In this document: piece after piece, positions 32,447 through 46,130 of the stretch
Layout: each line of letters starts with the position of its first letter
Position numbering within the stretch: position 1 is the stretch's first letter
Assembly (NCBI GenBank): GCA_018902385.1
Contig: JABSSW010000033.1
Coordinates: 434,001 to 498,000, forward strand
DNA from: Physcia stellaris
Lineage: Eukaryota; Ascomycota; Lecanoromycetes; Caliciales; Physciaceae
DNA length: 64,000 nucleotides
Direction: 5' to 3'
Made by a program: the position numbers and the translations under genes
Notes under the pieces: model-generated
The model's input: only the letters and a program-made list of their open reading frames with translations
Database searches by the model: none
Told to the model about the DNA's origin: nothing

Positions 32447-33272
32447 AATGACGGTGGAAAGATGGAGTGCTATAGAGTGAGGACTCGAAGAATGATTGTC
32501 TCCGTATTACGTCGGGTCCCTTGGAAATTGGTTGTGCCGGAAAAACTTTAGTAAGAGCTGGAGTAACATCGAGCTTGGGTTTACAAAATTCTTAGTAGCC
32601 AGTCGAGCCAGTGCACCAGATTGCTGACAAAGCAGTCTTGGCACTCTTCGACCAGGAATCGAGACACTTCAGGTTCCTTCGCTTCTTGGCGATCAAAAAT
32701 TGCATGGTGTTTAGACCTCGAGAGACTTCTGTGGTATGCTTCCTTTGTATATCTGACCTTTGACAATGATTCAGACAAGAACACGGTCTCATTGATCCTA
32801 TAATGAATGTTGAGCTGAGAGCCTGTACAAACATGGACAATCCTTGAAACCACTAGACTTTTCATGATTCGATCCAAGCAACAGCCGATGGGTTGGAAAG
32901 ATGATGGGATATGGTTTTGGACATCCTCTGATTTGATCCCAGTACAAGGATTGCTTGATCGAATTCCTTTGCCTTTAATGATCCTTGGATAAGATAACTA
33001 ATGATACCCTCTGAGTATCCTTTCTAATGATGTGTTTCCCTGAGAACTCTAGACAAAATCCCCCTTTCGAGCCACGGTTGTCAGACATTTACCCACGATC
33101 GGTGGCCCAATAACAGATGAGGAAGACAGCATCTGAGTACTTTGCCATTGACCGACAATGATTCAACAGGGAGGAGCTTATCTTCAGACCTCCGGCACTG
33201 TCGATATCACTGTCTCTGAAAACTCCGCCAAGGATCGGGGATAGCTGCAGACTGTCCTCCATGCGGTTTCTT
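32447..33272. other. Intergenic
   Basis: 826 bp between the U2AF1 5' end and the 3' end of the PLP-enzyme gene. An ORF at 32581–32877 on the minus strand has no ATG at its 5' end and no recognisable content. Confidence 0.5.
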
Positions 33273-34490
33273 TTACTCCTTTAGGCGTCGAAAAGCTGCC
33301 ATGAAGTCCTTCTTCAGATCGTCCCAGCCCTCTAAACCGACACTAACCCTGACTAGCCTCCTATCAACATTTTTGTCACTCATCGCTCTCCATTCAATCA
33401 AACTTTCCACACCCCCTAAGCTTGTAGCATGCGCAAATAGCTCTAGCTTGCTTGGTAGTTGCCTAGCAAGCGCCTCTTCCTTCATCCAGATTGCAAAAAC
33501 AGGACCAAACCCGTTTGGCATTTGCTTTTTTAGCCACTCCATGTCCTCATGCTGGAGACTGGCGTGTTGCACCTTCTCAACTACACCCCTTACAGCCTCC
33601 ACTTCATCCTGTCTTTCAGCTCTCCCCTTCAGACACACATCTAGCCAATTCACTAGCCTTCCTGCCGTTTCACTGTGCGTTTTTACCCTCAACGTCAACG
33701 TTCTCAAGCTCCTCAGCCCAAGCCATCCCTCAAGGCTACCCATCACACTTCCGAGGTAGACTCTCTCTTGCCTCAAACCAACTAACCAGTCCTCTCTCCT
33801 AGTAGATAGTACACCCATCAGTATATCGCTATGACCACCGATATACTTCGTCCCGCTATGCATCACCACATCCGCACCCCACTGAAATGGCTCTTGCAAG
33901 CCTGGCGGTCCGAAAGTTGCATCGACTATCAATATTGCACCCCTGCTGTGCGCTTTTTCTGCGTAGGTAGCAATATGACGCGCTTCTCCTGTAGGGTTGA
34001 CGGGCGTTTCGAGGTGGATTACATCGCCCTTCTGAAGTTCTTCGGCGGGACAGTCGAGGGGAAGTACCTTCATGCCGTGGAGCTTCTCATGCAAACCGAG
34101 GACGCCACGTGAGCCGTGGTAGCCAGCACCCACGGAAACGCGGTCTGGCCTTAAGAAGACATAGAAGGCGTGTAGAGCTGCAAGCCCGGAAGAATAGGTC
34201 AAGCATGGCGCGGAAAGGAGGGGTTTCAGAAGGGCTTCAAGGCGAGTAGTGTTTGGTGCCGTTTCACGAGAGTAGACGTGGGCATCCGTCGGGACCGTAT
34301 GGTCCTGCGCTGCCGCCGGAACCAGATCACTGGGATCCGGCGCATAACGGAAGGTAGTCGAAAGATGAACGGGTGGGGCGACGTCCGTATTGCGATTCAG
34401 GTGATCGTCAGCATGTAAGGCCAGTGTGGAAGCAGCGTGATCTGCGACACCAGGCCGTGAGGCTTCCTTGTTGCCGTTGAAGTCAGGCAT
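33273..34490 (-). CDS. Cys/Met-metabolism PLP enzyme (trans-sulfuration family)
   Basis: Single exon, 405 residues from ATG 34490; the frame extends to a TTG at 34520, which was not used. The fold type I signature is clear: APPVHLSTTFRY near the N-terminus, YSRETAPNTTRLEALL, YSSGLAALHAF, ETPVNPTGEARHI, and the lysine that binds PLP in HSGTKYIGGHSDILMG. The enzyme belongs with cystathionine gamma-synthase, gamma-lyase and beta-lyase; it most resembles, from memory, the uncharacterised yeast YHR112C branch. The exact reaction cannot be assigned. It acts presumably in the cytosol on sulfur amino acids. Confidence 0.9.
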   Translation of the reverse strand: MPDFNGNKEASRPGVADHAASTLALHADDHLNRNTDVAPPVHLSTTFRYAPDPSDLVPAAAQDHTVPTDAHVYSRETAPNTTRLEALLKPLLSAPCLTYSSGLAALHAFYVFLRPDRVSVGAGYHGSRGVLGLHEKLHGMKVLPLDCPAEELQKGDVIHLETPVNPTGEARHIATYAEKAHSRGAILIVDATFGPPGLQEPFQWGADVVMHSGTKYIGGHSDILMGVLSTRREDWLVGLRQERVYLGSVMGSLEGWLGLRSLRTLTLRVKTHSETAGRLVNWLDVCLKGRAERQDEVEAVRGVVEKVQHASLQHEDMEWLKKQMPNGFGPVFAIWMKEEALARQLPSKLELFAHATSLGGVESLIEWRAMSDKNVDRRLVRVSVGLEGWDDLKKDFMAAFRRLKE

Positions 34491-34985
34491 TGATTTCAAA
34501 GATCCCAATTCTTCTGTCAAATCATGAAATTATGACCCAGTCGGGCGGGCAATGTGAGGGGTACGATAGTAAAAGCCAGTCGGCCTGAGATGGTCGGAAA
34601 TGGTTCCGCAAGCTGCCTACTTGAAAACGAAGCGGAGTAAATTAGAAGCAGTAGTAAAGGCTTGGAGGTAAGTTTACATGCAGTCATCAGTCCTTTCGAG
34701 TCTGCAAGGCCGGCATGCTCTGATTTGTTGAACCACCACCGCAAGGAGCATGGTACCTGGAAAACACCTAAGCAACAAAGCCCGTAGAGATGCATACCGT
34801 GGTATCTTGAAAATCAATCAATGCCACCAAAGCATGTGAGAAAGTCTAGAAGAATGCATCCGAGTCTGGTAAATCTTAAGCAACCAGATGATTAGCCCAG
34901 GTCACTTTCTGAGGGATCCCAATCGCGAGAATTTGCTGACTGGAGCAGGTAGTAGGGCTCCAAACTTGTCTCGTTCTCGTTTTCG
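34491..34985. other. Intergenic
   Basis: 495 bp, 5' side of the PLP enzyme and 3' side of the next gene. Nothing recognised. Confidence 0.5.
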
Positions 34986-37900
34986 TCAGCGGTATGACTT
35001 GTCAATATTAATGTGATGCTCACCTGCTTCGCTCTCAAAAGCTATAGTAATATCATCATGTTCGCTTGCGTACTCAGGCATGTCTAAGCATATGAAATTG
35101 TGGTTTTTTTCTGTCGACCGCTTTGGCAACGCAAATTTGGCGTCCACAATCCTCATACAGTAATGCTCCGAGCGGGTAAGTGATTCGAAATTGTCGGTAG
35201 TCTTAAGGACAAAATTCATGCAGGTACCGTAAGGGAAGTCCTTGAAATATGCGACAAGTTGAAGAACCTTGTCGAGCTGGACTATTTGCAGTCGTGCCAC
35301 ACTTGCTTCCCACTTTTTGTGAATGGGGACTACCATCCGTCTTCGCGAGATAGAGAAATTCGATGCAAAGCTGAGAATCGTTCTCAGATCAGTACTACTC
35401 AGGATTTGAAGGGAAGACATACCCATCATATAATACAGAGAAGCCTGTGATCCTCCTCTGGAAAAGATGAAGGTCTGATGTACTCATGTCAGATGACCTT
35501 GAAATCTAGGGAGTTTTGGTCCTTACCTTGCAACTTGGTAAAATGGTAAACCCGCAAAGTCGGTTGAAGGCTCATACCTCTCACTGATTCACTTAGAGCT
35601 TTAGCCTTGCTTGTTGATATCTTATTGCTCTCAAAAGTGACAGACATGTCTTGCTGAGGAGGCCGCAATAGCGTGATTTGTGCCGGTAGATCTGTGCTGA
35701 GACACAGTTGGAGCTCGCCAGGCCCTACAAAATATTAGCTAGAACATAATGCTATCTTTCTAGAGCCATCTAACCAAGATTGATCCGGTCCACCAAGGTG
35801 CCTGCTTCGCAATGTACCCAGAGACGTAAATTATCCGACAGGATGGTCTTGCTTATGCCATTTTCACAGTATTCTGGTCGCCTGTTGACGACTCTGAGTT
35901 TATCCCAGCGCAAATTATTCACAAAGCTATCCTTTTCCATTTGAGAGTTGTCGCCGACAGAGTCGTAGATAAGCATTTGTTGTAAAGATATATTTTCATT
36001 GCATAGTTCCTCCTCTTTCACGAAGGTTCCATTGAGCCGAGACAGAAAATGCTCGCGTTCTGCAGGATCATTAAAGGTGATGACAATAGTGGAGCCCGCA
36101 GCGCTGTGCTTGAGGAGAATTGCTGGCCCTCCATCATCACCACGGACATAATTGAACAAGATTGGTACCTGTTTGCCAAGATGTTGGCTGATACTGTTCA
36201 AAGTCTTGCCGCTCGGTGGAGTCACAACAGCGAGACGGTGCCCGCTGTGGAACCTTCGTTGTCCCGAACCATCTGCTAGGGTGAGATTGTTCAAACAACA
36301 ATACGTCGCAGCGTTGGACTGGATCGACGGGGAATGCTTTTGCATCGGGAGTGTCAACATAATGCACACATTTGACAGTGGATTTAAAGACAATTTCTTC
36401 TTCCTCTGTTGCTTCCAAACTTTTACGAATCTTCCGCGCGAAGTCGTAGATTCCCCATAGCGTCCGAAAGCTGCTTTCCTGGAATTGGATATCCAGTTCG
36501 AGGCCGTCTGACAATCTCAATACCATGCAGTAAGCATCTATTCTCCAATGCACATCCCTCCAAGTTTGTCCCCCTCGCCTATTGGACTGGATCTTGAGAT
36601 TGACTTTTCCGTCCTGGCTTGCTAGGACTACTTCTAAATCTCGCTCACTCTTCTGGCGTAGAACCGATATTCCGCAAGGCATATGCACCCCCTGCACTGG
36701 ATCGTCTGAGGATCTTAGCGTGACATCAACAAACATACTGCCGTAATTAAAATGGCTTTTTGTATCCCCTATTGGGAACGGAAAAGTACCGCTGGGACCA
36801 TTGGATCCATCTTCTAGGAGACTTCTTGAAGAAGCGCCGTGAAGTAGCGATGCAACCTTAGAAGCGAATCGTGGGGTTTCAATCCATACCCGTGTGTCAA
36901 GTCCTTGGGCTTCGAAATCAGGAGGCGGCATCTTGCCATTTCTTTTCATTGACATGGTCAAAGCGCGCAGGCTGGCAGTGATGGCAAGATGTACTTCGAT
37001 GAGGTCTGCGATTTTGGAGTCTCCAAAGCTCTTGGTGATAGCTAGCAACGAAGTCATACTTCCACTCCCATATTTTCGTAATTCAACATGGTCAATGGTG
37101 ACATCTGCTAATATCCAAGAGGATTTTGCAAGATTCAAATAAGCTTGCTTTAGACCAGTAGGTACCTCTTTTTCTTCATCTTCGACTGTGCGATCACGGA
37201 CCCCTGGCCTTCTACGTACCGCATTCTCGAGCTCACTTCTACCTTTAAGAAACCACCAGGCGCCCACGCGGATCCAGTCTTCGAAAGACACATTCTGTAA
37301 AGATTTATTTGGGTTTGCACCAAGTCGAAAAATTCCGTAAAACCGTTGGACACGGGTGGTGAATTCATTCAGGGCGTCTTCAGCGAAGTTTTTGGCCACG
37401 GACCGTAAACTTTTCTGGGGCGCCTTCAGTGGCGGATTGGTTGATAGTGAATTGGCTAATGGTGGGCTTGTCATTGTGGGGTTCAGTCTTGGTTGACCAG
37501 AAAACTGCTTTTCGCCCTCAGTACGGGCTCCATTCAATTGTTCCGTTCTCTGGGGCCGGATGTCCGATGGTTTGGACGAGTTGGTGGCCGGGAAATCATA
37601 ATCCGCGGGGGGGTTATCTAGACTGCTGAATGGTCGCGGTGACGGGATAGGGGTCAAAGAATTCCCAGACGGTGGATCGAATTCTGGAGAGGAAGCCTTC
37701 AGGTAAGAATGATCTCGAAGGTTTTCGATATCTTCTCTGTGAATCAAAGGTTCCCTTTCAGGCTGGTCCGAAAATTGATCTACGACTACATGCGGAGATG
37801 AAGGAGGTCCATTACTGTACTCGGCGTACATGGCTGCAAAGGCCTCCGAATCATTAGGACTCAAGATCCATTTCTGTCGTTGAATCGGTGCGGTATTGGC

Positions 37901-38533
37901 AGCATCACGGGCTGTCGGGGCTTCGTGGCTAGCACTCGCTTGCTGACTGTCATGGAAACCCGTTGAACGTCTCTGCAAGGGAGGAGGTTCGTCTTTATCA
38001 TCGACAGGAGAAACATCCCTCGCCTCTTGACCTACCACTAGGTCTATTTGAGGCGGTGGTGAGCTTCTCCTGGTGTAAAGCTTCGAGGCAGGGGCTTGCG
38101 ATTGCCTCAGAGACTGGGCTCTTGACGTTGATTGCGCTACGTTGATTGAAGGTATTTCCGCCTCGTCGCCCCCTTCACCAATGATATCTGGTGGGGCCGA
38201 GTCAAAAGCTACGCGGAGGCCTTTTCTTCGTGGGTCTTTCCGCTTTTGGTAGCCTGCATGGCTACTTATCAGGCTGTTAGTATTGGATACGGAGGGCGTC
38301 CTAGCATCAGGAGCTCCAGTGCGTGATTCGGACCGGACGGTCTGCGCAGTATCACTTCTGCTTTTAGCTGGTCCCTGGAGAAAGTCGACAAGGTCATCCG
38401 CGGGTTGCAGAGGGTCATTGTGACTCTTGGCGATTTTATCCTCGCCTGTGAAAAGTTTGCCTCGCCATTTGTGCTTACTGAAGAACTTTCGTTCGCTAGG
38501 AAGGTGCTCGACAGAAGCCTCACGTTCCGACAT
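34986..38533 (-). CDS. Large fungal protein of unknown function, with an internal frame break
   Basis: Four exons: 38533–35775, 35724–35527, 35474–35423, 35370–34986. The first ~370 residues are disordered (Ser/Pro/Gln-rich) with an N-terminal KFFSKHKWRGKLF. A folded region then begins near KSLRSVAKNFAEDALNEFTT, includes WIRVGAWWFLKGRSELE and SWILADVTIDHVELRKYG, and continues to the C-terminus (SISRRRMVVPIHKKWEAS). No catalytic motif, membrane segment or domain that I know. At about 36282–36295 one extra base shifts the frame between RCDVLLFE and LTLADGSGQRR; removing one base gives 1130 codons exactly. Start ATG 38533 (MSEREASVEH) is the first in-frame ATG after a TTG-initiated extension. 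Confidence 0.85.
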
Positions 38534-39211
38534 GATTGTGAAGGAAAGCAAATGGACGACAGGAAAGATGCAATAATCTCTGCTGGAAATCAGAAAGTAA
38601 GATCATGGCGGTTTGATGCCGGCATTGAACTGACTATACTTGGAGTCAGAAGCATCTAAGGAAGTCATCAAGCACTTGAGCATGCCTGGGCCTGTCTTGG
38701 GGGGGGACTGTCTGGTACCCGGTTCGGTATGACTACCGTACTTCTTCCGTATCGTTCCATTCACAATTGGAGGCTGATACGAGAGTAGGCCACCAAGGGG
38801 TTGATGCCAAGGATTCCCCGCCTTAGATCAAGGTACCTTCCAAACATATCCGCACCTGTATGTAATTATAGAATGTCAATATTAAATCTTATTTACTTGA
38901 AAATTTACTGCAGTCTGGGCACGTGAGAATACCTTACCGAGGACACTCTAATTAAGGAATACAATTATCAGAATCATGGCGCCTATCATGCCTGCGAGGG
39001 TGGCACTTCTCTCATCGCTTTGCGACCTGCTAGCGTCTCCTCGTTTGTGGCTTCCCGCAACCGGGGCTGCGTTGCGGCGCAACTTGGCACATCTTACATG
39101 TACCATCCACCATCTCCTGGAACTGGACAGAGGCCTGCCTTCTTTGGGTGATACATTAGTCATGGAGAAGCATACACCTTGTATACCCCAACTGAACCCA
39201 GTAGCGCAGCA
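38534..39211. other. Divergent promoter region
   Basis: 678 bp between the large unknown gene and the mannosyltransferase, which diverge. An AT-rich patch lies near 38865–38930. No ORF supported. Confidence 0.5.
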
Positions 39212-40884
39212 ATGAATACCTATGGACGAAAGCATTCACACACGTCCTCATCGCATTCCATCAGCAGTGATATACGACGCATGCTGTTCAAAGGTGGTGC
39301 CATATCCAACTCTTTTTTGACTGGCATCTGTGTTGACGGCCCCGATGTAGGATCGCCCCGCGGGATAGCAACCTTCCTCGCATGGTTGGCTCTTCTGTAC
39401 CTAACATGGCCGTATCTGGCATTGTTATTATTTCCAGCTTCCTCCCAAGCGCCCACTTGCGAGTCATCCAGGCATCTGTCTTCATACTCGGTCACCCTAC
39501 CCGATACCCCTGACACCAAGTCTATATCAAGAATATGGCTTTCACTCGAGACTACTTTCAAGGCCTATGCACCGGTGCCAGGGAGCTTACCCCATGAGCC
39601 GTTTGGCGACAACAAGGTCTTTCCAGCTGTAGAAGCCATCAGAAACCACACCCTTGTCTCCAAAGAAGACGGGAGAAGGACACGTGAAAAGCATGCTTTG
39701 GTAGTGAACGAACTTCCTGAATATCCTCTCAATACCTTCAATGGCCGCGGCATCATCATGCTGGCCGGCGGGCGTTACAATGGATACGCTGCGACGGGAC
39801 TAGGCATGATCAGGGAGACAGGCAGCAGCCTGCCTGTCGAAGTCTGGATGAAGGACAAAACAGAGGAGAAGAAAGGTTGGTGCAAGGAATTAGCGAAAGA
39901 AGGCATGGTATGCCGAAGATTGAGCGACTACATCGATGTCGAATTCCTGAAGAACGGGTACCAGTTCAAGATCCTTACAATGTTGTTCTCATCTTTCGAA
40001 CAGATTCTGTTTCTGGATGCCGACAACGTACCGGTCAGGAATCCAGACAAAGTCTTTGAATCAAAGAGCTTCGTAGATACAGGGGCTGTGTTATGGCCCG
40101 ACTACTGGAAGCATACCGGAATGCCGATACTCCCTTACGTGGTGGGCCTGACAGAGCAAGAATCGGAAAAGTTCAGGCCGGAACAGACGGTGGAATCGGG
40201 TCAAATAGTCTGGGATAAGAAACGACATTGGAAGGTAGAACGTGGAACATACTACACGCCTGGGATTACTGTGCTGATGACTGTTAGTCCCTTTGTCTGG
40301 CGACATACTATAATTACTACGGTCCTCAGTATTACTACACGCTCATAACGCAGGGCTGGGCTGGTTGGGGTGACAAGGATACCTTCCCAATCGCCTTGAA
40401 AGCGTTGTATGAAGACTATTATATGATCTCACAGGGTCTGAAGACCCTCTTCGTCAACGGAACAGTCGAGGGAATTGGCATGCTCCAAGCCGATCCGTCA
40501 AACCAGAAAGAGTACGAGCCCATGTTCCTCCATTCAAACATCATCAAGTGGAGCCCACGAGAATTCCTCTGCATAGGCTGTTCATCCGATAAACACGAAC
40601 CGGTAGAGCTTAGCTTCCTGGAGCGGGAGGACTCTTCAATCAATCGGCACCTGAAGGAACATCGGCGGATCTTCAACATCGAGGATATGCGGAAGCTGAA
40701 CATTGATCCGGAGCCACTGATTTGGAAAAGTATGGAGCACAATGTTTGCAAGAGCGTATGGAAGAACGGCGACCTTTGCGCCCGAGTTAGGGAGCACATG
40801 TCGAGCGCGTTTGGGTATCAATTTCGTTCGGGGCGAATATTTAGCCTTTTTGGTTACGGGGATCAGGTCTGTATCTCCAAATAG
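39212..40884 (+). CDS. MNN2-type alpha-mannosyltransferase (type II Golgi protein)
   Basis: Exons 39212–40234 and 40288–40884, 539 residues from ATG 39212 (a TTG 33 nt upstream was ignored). A single signal-anchor helix lies near residues 50–75 (FLAWLALLYLTWPYLALLLF). The luminal domain contains GIIMLAGGRYNGYAATGLGM, LPVEVWMKD, the DXD metal site in ILFLDADNVPVRNPD, SGQIVWDKKRHWKS and GWAGWGDKDTFPIALKAL. This is the fungal Mannosyl_trans3 family (Mnn2/Mnn5/Ttp1), which adds alpha-1,2-mannose to N-glycan branches in the Golgi. Length is close to yeast Mnn2 (597). Confidence 0.92.
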
Positions 40885-41673
40885 AGGTTCTTCCCAGACA
40901 TTGAAGGCCTTTTGGAACACAGCGCACCTTGTCTTAATGTTGAACTTTGTTTTTAGCGCGGAGTTGGAGGTTGAGAAGGGGGTGGGGATGCCATTCGTCT
41001 CGAAATGCATCAGCAGGCGTTTTGCCTTCTTTCTGTATTGATAGGTATAGCTTACGGAAAAGCTTGGTTAGAGAATGACCATTCAGGACGAGTGCCTCCT
41101 AACTTTGTATAGCTTGACTCAAAATTGGATCTGTCTAGCGCCGCGCAGTATAAGTACACCCGTTTGGGGACGAGGTTCATTTCATTGGGGGGAGATATTA
41201 TTGACGATTCCGATCCTAGACCCCCGTCTCACTGTTTTCTGCTAAGAACGGAGACAGATACCTTCAGACCCAACACACAGGAAAGAAACAGAGCATAGAC
41301 TTTGATCGGTACGAGAAGAGACTCTTTGCAAAGTCGTTGAACGCGATAGTTGGACGAACACTAGGACAAAGGGTGAGACTTGTCGCTCAGCACTTGGATA
41401 TCTTCAAACAACGTATTGAGACAATAGATAGCTTTTCCATAAATCGACGGTCCACTCATGAACACAAGCTTTGTTGTTGCAGCCCAATGCTTTTATTGTT
41501 GTAATTATACATGTAGTTTAAAGTGTTTATCTTGATTACACCAAATACATGAAAATATGTCCAGAAAGCCAAAGGACCCAAACCCCTTGGTCAACACGAA
41601 GAACAGAACGCTCCTAATAATTGAGGTATATCCGCTGCGCCGTGGAACTATTATCCCAGAACACACCCAATGA
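40885..41673. other. Intergenic, convergent
   Basis: 789 bp between two 3' ends, AT-rich around 41450–41560. No feature recognised. Confidence 0.5.
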
Positions 41674-43300
41674 TCAAACACTGCTGTGTCCCGAAGTCAT
41701 GTCACCCGTGTGCATTTCCTCCTTAACCCCCTGACTCATCATCTCATGTCCCATCATCTTGCTCTGCATGGCCATCGCTCCGGGGCCGTACTTGCTGTGC
41801 GCCCTGAGCGTGGGTCCGAATTTGAACAGCAACCATGGAAGAGGTGCCATCGCAGCAGCGATGAAGCCAAAAGTGCTGTATGCCCACGCACCAGTAAGTC
41901 CCAAGATCATCTGGATAATGACAAGCGGCACGACGCCAGCAAGCGCAAGACGGAAGCAGGCCGCGGTTGTAAGAGCCGCAAGGGTGCCACGTGGTGGGTA
42001 CGCATCGAAAAGGTAGGAGATGGCGGAGATGAGAACAGACATGTTACCCCAGACGTAGAGGAGTGTTCCAAAAATGGGGGATAGGAAGTGGAAGGCGGGG
42101 TCGGCAGTCCATGCAATCCAGAAGAGCGATGCGATGATGCCAGAGCCGCCAATCATCGCGGATAGGAGACGGTATTCGAGTGCAGGGATGCCGTTCTCAC
42201 TGCGGCCGGCGAAGAACCGGAAGCTGAGGGTGTCGAGGAGGATGGAGGTGACGGCTGCGAGAAGGGCGCCAGCCAGAGCAGCGTTGAAGGCAATGCCGAC
42301 TTGTTGAACTGTGAAGCCATAGGTGCTCGTTAAGACGACAGGGATGGAGATAAAGAAAGAGAAGAGGACTGCGAAGTTGAAGCCCAGATAGAGACTAATG
42401 CCGATGGTGATCGGATCGGTAACGAGCATCTTGATGGGTTCGATAACCGTGACTCTGGCCATAGCACCGATGGTGACACCGCTCTCGGCGGGAGCGAGCT
42501 TTGGAGGAGGCATACCGAGGTTACGGGCTCGTTGACGAAGGATTTCGCGACCATATGTTTCGGGAACACCGACTCCGAATAAATAGGCGGCGATACAGAT
42601 GAAGATGGTTACCCACTGGAGCCAACGCCAGCCTTTGGATGCGAAAACAAACCCACCAACGAGAGGGCCCACACCAGTTCCCCAAAAAGAGGCAAGAGTC
42701 AAGAACGAGTAATAGGTCACCGTTCGACCTTTGCCCTCCCATATATCGGCGAAAGTACCCTCGATCAGGACGACCATGGGACCACCAAAGAAGCCAGCTA
42801 AGAAACGACAGATGGCGATAGTTGCGAAGTTCTGTGCCAGGCCGGTTCCCAGAGTGAAGAGAGCGAATAGGGGCATTGCGGTGAAGTAGACAGGATTTCG
42901 ACCATAGCGTTCGCTCAGATGTGGAGTGTAGAGGGGCGCGAAGAAGATACCAAAGATGGGTAACGAAAAGCCTAGAACGGCGACTTGTTGAGAGGTGCCA
43001 AAGTCTTGCATAACGCCCGTGACGCCTGCAGTATAGGAGGTAAGGCCAAAAGTCCTGCTCGGTAATCAGACGAAATCAGTCATAAGTAGCAGGCATGAAG
43101 ACATACATGGCGAAAACGAATGCAAACGAAACAGAAGAAGCGTATAGCTTTCTGGGCAGAGGCCAGTTCTGTGGATTGTCCGGGTCTGTAGGAGAAAGAG
43201 CATTGTGCCCACCAGTGGCTGGAGCCATGATTTCTGCTTTAGAGTCGTCGTTGAGATCCATGAATGATCGCCAGGTATTGGGAGGAGGCTGGTTTGGCAT
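41674..43300 (-). CDS. MFS transporter, DHA1 (multidrug/polyamine) type, Met/His-rich tail
   Basis: Exons 43300–43107 and 43054–41674, 524 residues. The pre-TM1 motif DPDNPQNWP is typical of fungal DHA1 drug and polyamine porters. Twelve helices follow; motif A-like SERYGRNPVY lies after TM2, then RFLAGFFGGPMVV in TM4, and a WRWLQW turn before TM6. No long soluble domain. The last ~40 residues are unusual: eight Met and three His occur among short polar spacers (KMMGHEMM, EEMHTGDM). Substrate unknown; drug, toxin or polyamine export is the family norm. It diverges from glutathione reductase, sharing ~760 bp of upstream sequence. Confidence 0.9.
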
Positions 43301-45767
<2,467 letters not shown>

Positions 45768-46130
45768 CCCATGGCGGAAGAAAGCATGATAACCATTATT
45801 GTAGATGAGCCCGCTCTTGTGGCGAGGGTTCTCTCGTTGCCTCAGATCCATTTTGAATGAAAAGTCTGAATTGAATCTAGTCCTTTGTATACTGGCCTGT
45901 TTGTGCGTAGATTACCTCATTCTAGGCGATGCCGAACTGACGTTCAAAATAATGATTCGCACAACAGATAACTCTCTACAACGAGTTTTCTCATATTGGT
46001 CTGCCCAACACATCTCGAAAATGATCAGTACTGCTAGATTGCGATGTCTCGGTGGGTATCTCATCATCCCACTTCATCGCCGAAACTACACGTCCAAAGG
46101 TAAAGATAACCAAGGGGTGACTGCAATATC
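45768..46130. other. Intergenic, convergent
   Basis: 363 bp between GLR1 and the coiled-coil membrane-protein gene. Nothing recognised. Confidence 0.5.

Noticed and set aside
32581-32877. A 98-codon minus-strand ORF
   Set aside because: It begins at TTG and shows no family features or splice partners.
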